44,228 nucleotides of DNA from an uncultured Bacteroidales bacterium (GTDB taxonomy: Bacteria > Bacteroidota > Bacteroidia > Bacteroidales > Paludibacteraceae): the NCBI GenBank assembly GCA_903911085.1, contig CAIWCC010000192.1:1-44228 (forward strand), read 5' to 3'. This document shows, one piece after another, positions 17,445 through 28,184 of this stretch. The position numbers and the translations under genes are program-made. The first letter of the stretch is position 1; each line of letters starts with the position of its first letter. The notes below the pieces were generated by a model. The model saw nothing but the letters and a program-made list of their open reading frames with translations, was not told the origin of the DNA and ran no database searches.

Positions 17445-19139
17445 TTATTGAATAATTATTGTTCTGGTGCTTGAGCCATTTTCATCACTTATAGTAACAA
17501 AATACTTACCGTTGGATGCTAAACCAGAGATATCAAATTTAAGATTTTTATCAGTACTGTTTTTACTAGTTTGAACTACTTTACCTAAGATATTATGTAT
17601 TGTAACATTAACTGTAGAAGTTTCTTCTCTCGAAATTTCAAACTTTCCATTACAAGGATTTGGAAAAACTGCAAAATTTGCAACTGGTTTTGTTTCCAAT
17701 TTAGTTTCAGTAGCTGATACACGTTGATAAGCGCCTAAATCATAGTTTCTTCCAATTGGACGTGCTTTGAATTCAAAATCTGAATCTACACCAAAGTTAG
17801 ATAAATCTAACCCTGCTTCAATAGCAGGTGAAGTAATCATTAATTTAAAATTATTATTTCGTACATCTTCAAATTGAATTTTATCAAAATTTGAATCCAT
17901 GAAATTGTTTGATATTATTGCATCAATACCAGTTTTTGCACCAATATTAATATACGGATTTTGTTTTGAATATTTTGAATATGTCAACAAAGAACCTGGA
18001 TTAAGAATTATATTATTATGAAACTTATTATTTTTGCTTAAAACGCTATAAAACCTAATACCATCGGCTTTTGGGTTAACTATCGTATTATTAAAGAAAT
18101 TGAAAGAACTTCCAGCAATAGTTCCTCTATCATCCAAAAATATTCCATTATAACCTGCATCTTGAATAATGTTGTTATAAATATCGTTATTTCCTAAACC
18201 GAACACTGACATTCCGTTTCCTGTTCCATTGGCAATATAATTATTGTAGCATTTGCCTGTTGTTCCTGGATTTATTTGTATTCCACTTTGTTGGCTCGGT
18301 TCGGCTGATAAACCATAGTTAGTTATTGAATTACCAAAAATTTCGCAATCTTCATTTGCACTTCCAACTTGAATTCCGTCCCAGCCAGTACTATCAATTC
18401 TGTTTTTAAATACTCTCACTCCTTTTAGTGCACTTGGATAAAGTGTAATTTCTTTACCATCAACAGTTGACAACATACCATTATAAAATGAATGTCCAAT
18501 ATAAATTCCTTCGCCACCAGTATTGTGAATATAATTATCATGAAAAATAGATTGGTATTGAGTAAAACTGTCGCGGTTGGAAGATAAATCACTTTTAGGA
18601 TCTGTTTTTGCCATTATTCCAGCAAAACCTACATTGGCTATTTCAATATGATCAATTTCGTAATTTGTACTTTTATTTCCAACTTTAATTCCCATTGAAC
18701 CACCTATCATTGTTTCAAGAATTCTTATTCCATAATTAGTTCCATCTACACCAGCACCTGTAAAGCGAAAATAGCTAGAATTATCAATACATATTCCGTA
18801 TGTTAAGTCATTGTTTTTGACAATAACTTCGCCACCACAATTTTTAAAAACGATATAATTTTCAGCTGTTCCGTGGAAATTTGAAATTAACAACATTCGT
18901 TTTACACTTGCTTCAATGCAAACAGTATCACCTGGTTGTACATCCATTTTAGATGCATCAATTATTGTTTGTTCAGGTGCTATTACGTGCTTACAGTTTG
19001 TATTTCGTGCATTTGCGAAGCTTACATATAAAACAAATATTATAAATAGCAATGTAAACTTATTAATATGAATTTGTTTCAATATATCAATAATCTGAAT
19101 CAAACTATTATTTGCGGTGTTGTGAGTTGAGATTTTCAT
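17445..19139 (-). CDS. T9SS-secreted right-handed parallel beta-helix protein (copy 1)
   Basis: This 564-residue protein is predicted to be exported and surface-attached. After about 25 polar residues comes a hydrophobic signal segment (about 29-44, KFTLLFIIFVLYVSFANA). The body has many N-rich beta-helix rungs (IYNNIIQDAG, FNNTIVNP, FHNNIILNPG). The last 75 residues form a T9SS type A sorting domain: VFPNPCNGKFEI, VTIHNILGKVV, GKYFVTISDENGSSTRTIIIQ. Parallel beta-helices are typical of polysaccharide lyases, epimerases and adhesins; I cannot see a catalytic site. It is a close paralogue of the next gene upstream, and the pair faces the polysaccharide locus. Confidence 0.88.
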   Translation of the reverse strand: MKISTHNTANNSLIQIIDILKQIHINKFTLLFIIFVLYVSFANARNTNCKHVIAPEQTIIDASKMDVQPGDTVCIEASVKRMLLISNFHGTAENYIVFKNCGGEVIVKNNDLTYGICIDNSSYFRFTGAGVDGTNYGIRILETMIGGSMGIKVGNKSTNYEIDHIEIANVGFAGIMAKTDPKSDLSSNRDSFTQYQSIFHDNYIHNTGGEGIYIGHSFYNGMLSTVDGKEITLYPSALKGVRVFKNRIDSTGWDGIQVGSANEDCEIFGNSITNYGLSAEPSQQSGIQINPGTTGKCYNNYIANGTGNGMSVFGLGNNDIYNNIIQDAGYNGIFLDDRGTIAGSSFNFFNNTIVNPKADGIRFYSVLSKNNKFHNNIILNPGSLLTYSKYSKQNPYINIGAKTGIDAIISNNFMDSNFDKIQFEDVRNNNFKLMITSPAIEAGLDLSNFGVDSDFEFKARPIGRNYDLGAYQRVSATETKLETKPVANFAVFPNPCNGKFEISREETSTVNVTIHNILGKVVQTSKNSTDKNLKFDISGLASNGKYFVTISDENGSSTRTIIIQ

Positions 19140-19272
19140 AAAGGTTGAGAAATAGAATAATATAATGCCGTTTTTATGATATAGAAAAAACTCAGTTATA
19201 TAAAACTTACAAACATAAATTTATATCAATCAAAATGGTCAACAAATTAGATTTACTTAAAAAATCGATCTA

Positions 19273-20997
19273 CTATTGAATAATAATGGTTCTAGTGCTT
19301 GAACCATTTTGATCACTTACCGTTACAAAATACTTACCATTTACAGCCAAATCTGTAATATCAAACTCAAATTGCTTATCGGTGATGTCTTTTATAGATC
19401 TAACCACCTTACCAAGAATATTATGAATTGTTACATTTACATTTGAAGTTTCTTCTCTTGAAATCTCAAATTTTCCCTTACTAGGATTTGGGAAAACATC
19501 AAAATTTGCAACTGGTTTTGATTCTAATTTTGTTTGTGCTGTATATTCACTTTGGTAAGCTCCTATATCATAATGTCTTCCAATTGGACGTGCATTGTGT
19601 TCAAAATCATACTCTACGCCATAAATTGATAAATCTAAACCAGCTTCAATAGCAGGTGATGAACTCATTAGTTTAAAGTTAGATTTCTGATAATCTTGAA
19701 ATTGAATTCTATTTGAATTATTATCCAAAAAATTATTTGAAATATTTGCATCAACTCCAGATTTTACACCTATATTAATATATGAGGTTTGATTTGAGTA
19801 TACTGAATATGTTGATAATGACCCTGGATTAAGTATTATGTTATTATAAAACTTATTATTTTTGCTAATAACACTTGTAAACCTAATGCCATCTGCTTTT
19901 GGATTCACTATTGTGTTATTAAAAAAATTGAACGAACTTCCTGGAATTGTAACCCTATCATCTACAAATATTCCATGAATGTTCTTTTGTTCATTTGGGA
20001 AATAATCATAACCAGCATTAATTATTATATTGTTATATACATCAATATTTCCCATACCAAATATTGTCATACCATTACCTGTACCATTTGCAACATAATT
20101 GTTATATAATTTACCTGTTGTACCTGGATTGACTTGAAATCCACTATGTTGACTAGATATTTTTTTTAAACCATAGTAAGTAACAGAATTACTATAAATT
20201 TCACAATCATCTGTTGCACTACCTACTTGTATCCCATCCCAACCAACACTATCAACAACATTATTATATACTCTAACTCCTTTTAACACACTTGGATAAA
20301 GCAGAATATCTTGACCATTAATTGTTGTTGTAACACCTGTATAAAATGAATGTCCAATATACATACCAACTCCACCAACATTGTGAATATAATTATCATG
20401 AAAAATTGATTGGTATTGAGTAAAGCTGTCGCGGTTCGAAGATAAATCACTTTTAGGATCAGTTTTAGCCATTATTCCTGCAAAACCAACATTGGCTATT
20501 TCAATATGATCAATTTCGTAATTTGTACTTTTATTTCCAATTTTAATACCCATTGAACCACCAGGCATTGTTTCAAGAATTCTTACTCCATAATTAGTTC
20601 CATCTACGCCAGCACCTGTAAAGCGGAAATAGCTACAATTATCAATACATATTCCGTATGTCAAATCATTGTTTTTTACAATAACTTCGCCACCACAATT
20701 TTTAAAAACAATATAATTATCAGCTGTTCCGTGGAAATTTGAAATCAACAACATTCGTTTTACACTTGCTTCTATGCAAACAGTATCACCTGGTTGTACA
20801 TCCATTTTAGATGCATCTATTATTGTTTGATCGGCAGCTATTAAATGCTTACAATTTGTATTTCGTGCTTCTACGAAGCTTACTGATAAAACAAATATCA
20901 TAAATAGCAATGTAAACTTATTAATATGAATTTGTTTCAGTATAGCAATAACTTGAAACAAACTGTTATTGGCGGTGTTGTGAGTTGAGGTTTTCAT
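19273..20997 (-). CDS. T9SS-secreted right-handed parallel beta-helix protein (copy 2)
   Basis: This 574-residue paralogue of the downstream copy has the same plan: signal segment near residues 29-44, beta-helix rungs and a C-terminal T9SS type A domain (VFPNPSKGKFEI to STRTIIIQ). I start it at 20997 because MKTSTHNTANNS aligns exactly with the start of copy 1; the reading frame stays open upstream to 21084, but those 29 codons have no counterpart. Roughly 185 residues after the signal segment are nearly identical to copy 1, then identity drops. Copy 2 also has an insertion of about nine residues (DYFPNEQKN region). Its role is unknown; the two were produced by tandem duplication. Confidence 0.87.
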   Translation of the reverse strand: MKTSTHNTANNSLFQVIAILKQIHINKFTLLFMIFVLSVSFVEARNTNCKHLIAADQTIIDASKMDVQPGDTVCIEASVKRMLLISNFHGTADNYIVFKNCGGEVIVKNNDLTYGICIDNCSYFRFTGAGVDGTNYGVRILETMPGGSMGIKIGNKSTNYEIDHIEIANVGFAGIMAKTDPKSDLSSNRDSFTQYQSIFHDNYIHNVGGVGMYIGHSFYTGVTTTINGQDILLYPSVLKGVRVYNNVVDSVGWDGIQVGSATDDCEIYSNSVTYYGLKKISSQHSGFQVNPGTTGKLYNNYVANGTGNGMTIFGMGNIDVYNNIIINAGYDYFPNEQKNIHGIFVDDRVTIPGSSFNFFNNTIVNPKADGIRFTSVISKNNKFYNNIILNPGSLSTYSVYSNQTSYINIGVKSGVDANISNNFLDNNSNRIQFQDYQKSNFKLMSSSPAIEAGLDLSIYGVEYDFEHNARPIGRHYDIGAYQSEYTAQTKLESKPVANFDVFPNPSKGKFEISREETSNVNVTIHNILGKVVRSIKDITDKQFEFDITDLAVNGKYFVTVSDQNGSSTRTIIIQ

Positions 20998-21084
20998 AAA
21001 GCTGAGTAATAAATGATTATAAACTGTTTTCTTATGACATTGCAAATATAACATCATTACTCTATTATATTGATATACAGACAC

Positions 21085-22043
21085 TTGTAGTAATATATTT
21101 ATATCTGTAGTAATAATTACAATTAAACATACTCAGGATATAGTAATACCTCATAATCAGCAAGTAAACAAATACAAGTAGATTTATCGAAACACACATA
21201 TTTATCTATCAATCTGCACTTTAAATATACTATTACTGAAATTACTAGTATTTCTTGTATTATTAATGTCGTATTAAGTCCAGTTGTATTATAAATTACT
21301 ATTACATGAAAACTTTAGTATTTACAATAGCATTATTCAATTCAAAATTCATTAACTAAATATATGTATATTTTAATGCCATTTATTATTATTATTTATC
21401 TTTATACTTTCATTTTTTATCTTTTATTAAGTCATTATATTGATAAACAAATTTTTGATAACTGTTTTACAATCTTTAGATAAATAAATTAATTATTGAA
21501 ATAAATCTAAAAACACGTACACAACTAACTTTGAAAGAGCTTAATGTTTAAATCACTATCCCGTTAACTATCTTAGATCATTCCAGCGAAATATGTTGGA
21601 ATACAAATGTGAACGTTTTTAATACGGCTATGTCATTAATTTTCGGCGTACTGGACGAGCTTTGTCTGTAAATAAATAGTTGTACAATAAATAAATTATT
21701 CAATTCAACACATTACCAAACTATCTATTTTTTTTTGGCAAGGGCTGATATATTTAAGTTTAATTATTATAATACATTTTTGCAGATAAACTTAATTCTA
21801 TATTTTTGCCAGATATAAAATGAAATATTTCTTTACCTATTTTGAATTTTGTTTCTTTTTTTTTACTTTTACGCTAAATTTCTTAGTAAAAACAATCATT
21901 TCACAAAAAGTGTCCAATATATTTTTTTGTCATCAAACAATTTATTATTTGACTGACAGCACTTTATGCAAAACATAAATTAATAATAAAATATAGATAC
22001 AATACAAACCGAATCCCTTTGGGGAATAAAAAATCAAAATATT
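21085..22043. other. Gene-poor divergent intergenic region of about 1 kb
   Basis: This lies between the beta-helix genes (-) and the decarboxylase gene (+), so it should hold promoters for both. I found no convincing coding sequence. It contains a degenerate interspersed repeat at about 21639-21740 (second copy at 29556-29656), a small inverted repeat at 21580-21602 and several very AT-rich tracts. I could not place a TTTG/TAnnTTTG promoter with good spacing. Confidence 0.5.
21639..21740 (+). repeat. Degenerate interspersed repeat, copy A
   Basis: This segment shares an ordered set of blocks with 29556-29656: TTTTCGGC, then GGACGAG, then AATAAATTATTCAAT, then AAACTATCT running into eight Ts. 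The blocks keep their order and approximate spacing, so the two are related rather than chance matches. Similarity ends at the T-run. Confidence 0.6.
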
Positions 22044-22991
22044 ATGAGTAGAATTTTAATTACCGGCGGAGCAGGATTTATTGGATCACACTTGTGCGAC
22101 AGACTTTTGAGTGAAGGAAATGAAGTAATTTGTTTAGATAATTTTTTCACTGGACGTAGAAAAAACATAGAACATAATCTATCAAATAATAATTTTGAAT
22201 TTGTAAGACATGATGTTACTACACCTTACTTGGCAGAAGTGGATGAAATTTACAATTTAGCTTGTCCAGCATCGCCAGTACATTATCAATATAATCCAAT
22301 AAAGACAGTGAAAACATCCGTAATGGGTGCTATCAATATGTTAGGTTTGGCAAAGCGCGTAAAAGCAAAGATTTTGCAAGCATCAACTAGTGAAGTATAT
22401 GGCGACCCGAGCATTCATCCTCAACCAGAAGAATATTGGGGAAATGTAAATACAATTGGTATTCGCTCATGTTACGACGAGGGAAAAAGATGTGCCGAAA
22501 CATTATTTATGGATTACCACAGACAAAATAATGTCAGAATTAAAATTATCAGAATTTTCAATACTTATGGTCCGCGTATGGATCCTTACGATGGAAGAGT
22601 TGTATCAAATTTTATTGTACAAGCATTGAAAGGACAAGACATTACAATATTTGGTAACGGCCTACAGACTCGAAGCTTTCAGTATGTTGACGATTTGTTA
22701 GAAGGTATGACCCGTATGATGAAAACTGATGATTCGATAATTGGACCAATAAATATTGGTAACCCCAACGAATTTACAATGCTAGAATTAGCTACAAAAG
22801 TTATTGATCTTACAGGTTCGAAATCAAAATTAATATATCAACCTTTGCCATCGGACGATCCAAAACAAAGACAGCCCAACATCAATAGAGCTTATGATTT
22901 ATTAGACAAATGGACCCCAAATGTCCAATTAAATGAAGGTTTGATTAAAACAATCAAATACTTTGACGAAGAAATAAGGTTTGAAAAGTAA
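22044..22991 (+). CDS. uxs: UDP-glucuronate decarboxylase (UDP-xylose synthase)
   Basis: This 315-residue NAD-dependent short-chain dehydrogenase/epimerase-family enzyme converts UDP-glucuronate to UDP-xylose. The NAD motif GGAGFIG is at 8-14. [11 protein letters not shown] (32-42), [16 protein letters not shown] (73-88), TSEVYGDP (115-122) and SCYDEGKR (142-149, with catalytic Tyr144 and Lys148) are hallmarks of UXS rather than of general epimerases. RSFQYVDDL is also conserved. Length matches the soluble bacterial form. Its substrate would come from the UDP-glucose dehydrogenase at 5567. It stands alone between two sets of T9SS genes and is followed by a hairpin. Confidence 0.95.
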   Translation: MSRILITGGAGFIGSHLCDRLLSEGNEVICLDNFFTGRRKNIEHNLSNNNFEFVRHDVTTPYLAEVDEIYNLACPASPVHYQYNPIKTVKTSVMGAINMLGLAKRVKAKILQASTSEVYGDPSIHPQPEEYWGNVNTIGIRSCYDEGKRCAETLFMDYHRQNNVRIKIIRIFNTYGPRMDPYDGRVVSNFIVQALKGQDITIFGNGLQTRSFQYVDDLLEGMTRMMKTDDSIIGPINIGNPNEFTMLELATKVIDLTGSKSKLIYQPLPSDDPKQRQPNINRAYDLLDKWTPNVQLNEGLIKTIKYFDEEIRFEK

Positions 22992-23011
22992 GTAAAATTG
23001 CCAAAACAAAA

Positions 23012-23061
23012 ATTGATTGAGAGTTATATTTGTCCAAAAGATATAATAATTCTCAATCAAT
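23012..23061 (+). terminator. Hairpin downstream of UDP-glucuronate decarboxylase
   Basis: An 11-bp perfect stem (23012-23022 with 23051-23061) encloses a loop that can form six more pairs. It begins 21 bases after the stop codon. A run of five Ts follows about 12 bases later, so termination is plausible but not textbook. Confidence 0.4.
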
Positions 23062-23231
23062 GAGTATCATATTGATTTTTATCGTAGAAATTTGAAAATA
23101 TCATTAAACATTTAATTGTATTTTTTGTTTTCAAATTATATGTCAAATGAGTTTATAGTTAACCATAATTTGAGGTATTTGCTCTGAATAAGAAAATCTA
23201 TTTTATAACATTCCTATTAAAACTAGGCATT

Positions 23232-26200
23232 ATGAAAACTCAATATAAATCTATCTTTCCCTTTATTGAAAAATCAAAAGAGTTTTTACTATTAATATTT
23301 CTTGCTACAATAAGTCTAAATGGATGGGCACAACCTACAGTTTTAGGAACACAACTTATAGATGGCTCATACTCAAAACACGATTTAATTGCAGTTGGAG
23401 GATTATTTAAGCAAATTCGATTACAAGCAACAAGTTCAGCAGCTGTAAGTACGCGCAACTGGGAGTTTGCTTCAGGAACTGCTGCAAGTACTTCATATAA
23501 TCCTAATTGGAGACCATACGATATTAATAATACATTATCCTCAAATATTTTCATTCCTATAGGTTGGGCAAATGGCGCAAGATACAATTCTGGTGGAGGA
23601 GAAAGTGGTTTATTACCAGCCATTACTAGTGGTAATTATTATACCTTTAATGTTAGTAATAATTCGGGTAATAATGTTATGCAGTTATTGGAGACTACTT
23701 ACTATCCAGTAACAATTTCGTCAGTTACGCTATCGGTTGGAAATTCAGGCTCGTTGAATATAAGCATTACAGCCTCGGGGACGCCAGATGCTGCGGAATA
23801 TATCTATGTTCGTTATTCTTCTGATAGTTATGTAACATCTACCCTAGCCCAAGCCACAGGTTCAGGCACATCTTGGAGTGTAAATATACCTTGGCAAGCA
23901 GCTGCAATAAGCTTCTATGTGTACACTAGCAACAAAACACTTACACAAATAAATAATGATGTAACTACTAATGGTTATGGTCAAGTAGTTCACGATTTAA
24001 GTACATTAAACCTAAAAAATAACTCTGGTTCAAATTATTCATGGTCATTTCCTTCGGGTAATTTTATTGTATCAAGTACTGGTGGTACATTTGCGAATGG
24101 TATTGGATATGCTTCACTTACTAATGCTAGTGGAGCTTTTGCTGCTTTAAATACTGCAAGTGCTGGTACTGGTGCAGTTACAATTTATGTAAATGGCAAC
24201 AGTACTTCAGAAACTGGCTTATATCCTTTGAATAATTCTAGCAATTGGACTTCTATAAATATGTATCCAATTGTAACTGGACTCACCATTAGTGGCACTC
24301 AAGCTAAACCAATCATTGACCTCAACGGTGCTGATAATGTAACCATAGATGGGCGAGTAAATGCAACAGGTTCAACCAAAGACTTAATAATTTTAAACGA
24401 CAGTCCTACCTCAACTGCAGGAACTTCGACCATTAGATTATATAATGGCGCACTTTCCAATACCTTTAAATACTGTAACATTAAAGGTTCTAGCATGGAT
24501 CCATCTGGCGGTATAATTTTTCTAAGTACTACCCCAGCAAACACAGGCAATATTATTGACAATAACAATATTACTTGCTCACCAAATGGCTACCGTCCGA
24601 TTAATGTTATTTACTCTAGCGGTGCAGCCAATACTATAACTATCAGTAATAATAATATTTACAATTTCTTCAACAGTGCAGCAAGTTCTTATGGTGTAAA
24701 TTTAAACACAAGTACTGCTGCAAGTACAATTTCGGGGAATAGTTTTTATGAAATGGCAAGTTTTACACCTATAGTATCAGGAACAATAGTAGAATATACT
24801 GCTATCAACATTAACAGTACGGCGACTGGTTTTAATGTGTCCGGTAATTATATTGGAGGAAGTGGTGCAAGCTGTAGTGGTTATTGGACAAAAACAAATG
24901 CTTATATCAATCCATTTAGAGGAATAAAACTGAATGTGGGAACAGGTTCTCCAAGTATTGTAGAGGACAATACTATTAAAGGTTTTGCTTGGAGCAATTT
25001 GGGATTAGACCCAGCAAACCCCTTGCGTTATTATGCATACTTTATGGGAATATATGCAAATGCTGGTGATATTACTATTGGGTCTTTAGGTCACCCAAAT
25101 TTAATTGGTGAAACTTCTGGAACTGGTAGTATTACTTTAACCAATGGTGCATCTGAGAGTGCTTTTACTGGTATAAATATCTCGGGAACTGGTTATATTT
25201 CTTGTGAATACAATAATATTGGTGCTATTACAGTAGCAAATAATGATGATGCAAGGTCTACTGCTTTTGCTGGTATTTATAGAGATAATACCAATGCAAA
25301 TGGAACAATAAGTAACAATTCGATTGGTAGTTCAACTTCCAACAGCATAAATGCCACTTCACTAAGTTCTTCTGGTGCACAAAATGTACAAGCAATTTGG
25401 AATAACGGAGTTGCATCTAATAATTTGATTATAGACAACAATACCATTGTAAACATGAAAAATGGCACAACCAATTCCACATTAGGAACAATGGGAGTTG
25501 TGAATGGAATTTATAACACCGCCTCTGCTGTTTTGACAATTACTAATAATACAATCCACGATTTGACCATTGCCAATGCCAATAATACTACTAATGCTTC
25601 AGCATCAGGGATTGTTGTAACAACGAGCACACAATCCACAGTATCAAACAATACAATTTACAATTTATCAAACACTTATCCTAGTTACACTGGATTTATT
25701 TCGGGTATCTTTTTCACCGGTGGTGCTGGAGTAAATACTTGTTCCAATAATACCATTTATGGGCTGTCGGCAACAGGTGCTACTGTTGGTGCTGCAACAA
25801 TTGTAGCTTTAAACTACATGGCAGGAACTGGTGCTAACGTTACCAATGCTAATTTTATACATAGTTTATCGGTACCAAACAGTTCAACTGCCACTATCTA
25901 TGGCATTCGGGCTCAAACAGGTGTTAATACTTATTCAAATAATATTATTAGTCTGGGTGGAGCTTCCAACATTACGCAAATTGGATTTTATGACACAGGA
26001 GCTGCATCTCAAACTTGTAATTTATATTACAATACCATTAGTATAAGTGGCACAGTGGCTTCAGGTTCCAATAAAACCTATTGTCTGGTCGGTGAAGGTG
26101 CTAGCAATACGCGAAATTTTAGAAATAATATTTTCAGCAATACACGTTCAACCGCTGGTGGTTCAAGTTTGCATTACGCTGTACTTTTACCAGCTAATTT

Positions 26201-28184
26201 AGGTTTAACTAGCAACTATAACGATTATTTTGTTTCGGGAACTGGCGGAGTGTTAGGTTATTACGGTGTAGCGGGTTTGGGTGGAACTGATAAATCAACT
26301 TTGGCCCTTTGGAAAGCTGCTACAGGTCAAGATGCAAATAGTTATGCTACAAATCCCGCATTAGTAAATGCTATAAGTGCCACAGCTACAGATTATAAAA
26401 GTCTTTGGAATATGGCTGGTGCAACGGGTTCGGGCATAACCACGGATTATGCAAATGTAGTTACTCGTTCGGTAACAACTCCGAGCATTGGTGCTTGGGA
26501 ACGTGTATCAAGTGACTTTAACTTATGGACTGGAAATGCAAGTTCTGTTTATAACAATTTAAGTAATTGGTCGAAAGGTGTACTTCCACTTTCTACAGAG
26601 AATATTGTTTTTGCCGATTCGCCAAGTAACGATTGTATTTTAGATGCCGATAGAACGGTAGCAAACGTTATCAACCAAAGCTCAAAAAGTTTAATTATTC
26701 CAACAGCAACTGCACTCACTGTTAGCAACGAAATAAGTACAGGTGGTACACCTAGTCGTATTCTAATAAAAGCTAGTTCCAATGGTTCAGTGGCAAACGG
26801 TTCGCTAATTTACCACAATACGGTAGCAAATCCAGTTACGGCCACAGTAGAAATGTTCGACAAAGCAACTATAGTTAATCCAGGTGGAAGCACCACCAAT
26901 GCAGCTAATTACCATTGGCAATATTTTGGAATTCCACTTCGTTCGATGGTTCCGCTAGGCACATTTAATGGCTCATATATTAGACGATGGAACAATCCAA
27001 CTTCTGCTTGGGTTTTACAAAACAATGCGTCTGTACTAACCTCATTTACAGGTTATGAAGTCGCTCAATCAACAACGAAAACCATAACGTTTGCAGGAAC
27101 TTTGGAAAATGGCGATTATTCTACCACATTGGATACAAAGGATGGAACAACAATAGCAGGTCAATACCTTTTTGCTAACCCTTATACAGCTGCAATTAAT
27201 ATTGCAAGTATGACTTTTGGAGCACAAACTGACAATTCAGTTTATTTATTCAATACAGGAAGTAGTGCCGAAACTGCAGCTGCTCCTGCTGCTTCAGGGA
27301 CTTATGGACCAAGCACCACTCCTGGACAATATATTGTTTGTCCGAAACAAATTGTCGGTGAAGGTGTTGGTATTCCAAGACAAATTCCCTCTATGGCAGG
27401 TTTCTTGATAAAAGATACAAATGTAGGTGGTGATCACAGTTTTGGAATCACTTACAATTCAGTCATTCAAGCAAACTCTACCACACAACGTGCTAAAAAA
27501 GTAGACACTTCTGTTTGCACTATTGTTGATGTAAAAGGAACTAGATACGCTGACCGTATGTGGGTTTTTACTAATCCCAATTGCACTCATGGTTTTGACA
27601 ATGGCTGGGATGGTCGTAAAGAGCTTGGCTTGGCATTTACACCTCAATTGTTTGCCGTGGAAGCCGATGGTAATTACCAAGTAAACTCAGTGAATGATAT
27701 TAACAATACCGATTTGGCATTTCAAGCTGGTGAAGACACAAACTATACTCTAACATTTACGCACCAAAACACAGTAAATGCTTATTCAAGCTTGTACTTG
27801 ATTGATTTATTGGAAAATAAAACCATAGACATAAGTCAAACTGGCACTGAATATAGCTTTACAGCTACATCAAGTACAACGCCAGAAAAGCGGTTTAAAA
27901 TAGTAACTGCCACTGGTGGAATTACTCAAAATTTGAATGTAAATGACAAAGGATTACGAATATTTGGAGTTCAAAATAATATCATCATTCATAATTATGG
28001 GTCATCTGGTGGGAAACTTGTTTTATATGATTTGAAAGGAATTGAACTTCAAAGTGCAATCATTATGCCTGTTGGAATTACTACAGTAAACACCAGTTTG
28101 CCAGATGGTTGTTATATAGTAAAAGCTAAAACGAATAGTATGGAGGTAACCGAAAAAGTAATCTTTAATAAATCATCAAAATGA
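23232..28184 (+). CDS. Large T9SS surface protein with beta-helix body (cassette 1)
   Basis: This 1650-residue exported protein has an N-terminal signal peptide (hydrophobic core about 18-31, ending NGWAQ). Residues about 260-1090 carry many N-rich beta-helix rungs such as NNNIYNF, SNNTIYNL and NNTIHDL. From about residue 1098 (NLWTGNASSVYNNLSNWSKG) to the end it shares a module with the 2859-residue protein at 33743: HWQYFGIP, FANPYTAAI, PSMAGFLIK, DRMWVFTNPNCTHGFDNGWDG-type block and LLENKTIDI. The last 75 residues resemble a T9SS type A sorting domain (LVLYDLKGIELQ, GCYIVKAKTNSMEVTEKVIF). Surface adhesin or glycan-interacting roles are possible; no catalytic site is visible. Its stop codon overlaps the next start. 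Confidence 0.88.
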   Translation: MKTQYKSIFPFIEKSKEFLLLIFLATISLNGWAQPTVLGTQLIDGSYSKHDLIAVGGLFKQIRLQATSSAAVSTRNWEFASGTAASTSYNPNWRPYDINNTLSSNIFIPIGWANGARYNSGGGESGLLPAITSGNYYTFNVSNNSGNNVMQLLETTYYPVTISSVTLSVGNSGSLNISITASGTPDAAEYIYVRYSSDSYVTSTLAQATGSGTSWSVNIPWQAAAISFYVYTSNKTLTQINNDVTTNGYGQVVHDLSTLNLKNNSGSNYSWSFPSGNFIVSSTGGTFANGIGYASLTNASGAFAALNTASAGTGAVTIYVNGNSTSETGLYPLNNSSNWTSINMYPIVTGLTISGTQAKPIIDLNGADNVTIDGRVNATGSTKDLIILNDSPTSTAGTSTIRLYNGALSNTFKYCNIKGSSMDPSGGIIFLSTTPANTGNIIDNNNITCSPNGYRPINVIYSSGAANTITISNNNIYNFFNSAASSYGVNLNTSTAASTISGNSFYEMASFTPIVSGTIVEYTAININSTATGFNVSGNYIGGSGASCSGYWTKTNAYINPFRGIKLNVGTGSPSIVEDNTIKGFAWSNLGLDPANPLRYYAYFMGIYANAGDITIGSLGHPNLIGETSGTGSITLTNGASESAFTGINISGTGYISCEYNNIGAITVANNDDARSTAFAGIYRDNTNANGTISNNSIGSSTSNSINATSLSSSGAQNVQAIWNNGVASNNLIIDNNTIVNMKNGTTNSTLGTMGVVNGIYNTASAVLTITNNTIHDLTIANANNTTNASASGIVVTTSTQSTVSNNTIYNLSNTYPSYTGFISGIFFTGGAGVNTCSNNTIYGLSATGATVGAATIVALNYMAGTGANVTNANFIHSLSVPNSSTATIYGIRAQTGVNTYSNNIISLGGASNITQIGFYDTGAASQTCNLYYNTISISGTVASGSNKTYCLVGEGASNTRNFRNNIFSNTRSTAGGSSLHYAVLLPANLGLTSNYNDYFVSGTGGVLGYYGVAGLGGTDKSTLALWKAATGQDANSYATNPALVNAISATATDYKSLWNMAGATGSGITTDYANVVTRSVTTPSIGAWERVSSDFNLWTGNASSVYNNLSNWSKGVLPLSTENIVFADSPSNDCILDADRTVANVINQSSKSLIIPTATALTVSNEISTGGTPSRILIKASSNGSVANGSLIYHNTVANPVTATVEMFDKATIVNPGGSTTNAANYHWQYFGIPLRSMVPLGTFNGSYIRRWNNPTSAWVLQNNASVLTSFTGYEVAQSTTKTITFAGTLENGDYSTTLDTKDGTTIAGQYLFANPYTAAINIASMTFGAQTDNSVYLFNTGSSAETAAAPAASGTYGPSTTPGQYIVCPKQIVGEGVGIPRQIPSMAGFLIKDTNVGGDHSFGITYNSVIQANSTTQRAKKVDTSVCTIVDVKGTRYADRMWVFTNPNCTHGFDNGWDGRKELGLAFTPQLFAVEADGNYQVNSVNDINNTDLAFQAGEDTNYTLTFTHQNTVNAYSSLYLIDLLENKTIDISQTGTEYSFTATSSTTPEKRFKIVTATGGITQNLNVNDKGLRIFGVQNNIIIHNYGSSGGKLVLYDLKGIELQSAIIMPVGITTVNTSLPDGCYIVKAKTNSMEVTEKVIFNKSSK

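Noticed and set aside
20998-21084. N-terminal extension of beta-helix copy 2
   Set aside because: Copy 1 starts at the position aligned with 20997, and similarity between the copies stops there.
21526-21533. TAACTTTG as a promoter element
   Set aside because: The nearest upstream TTG is too far away, and no gene starts within 500 bp downstream.
25831-26046. 71-codon + strand frame inside the 1650-residue gene
   Set aside because: It is an out-of-frame reading of beta-helix repeats that are clearly coded in the main frame.
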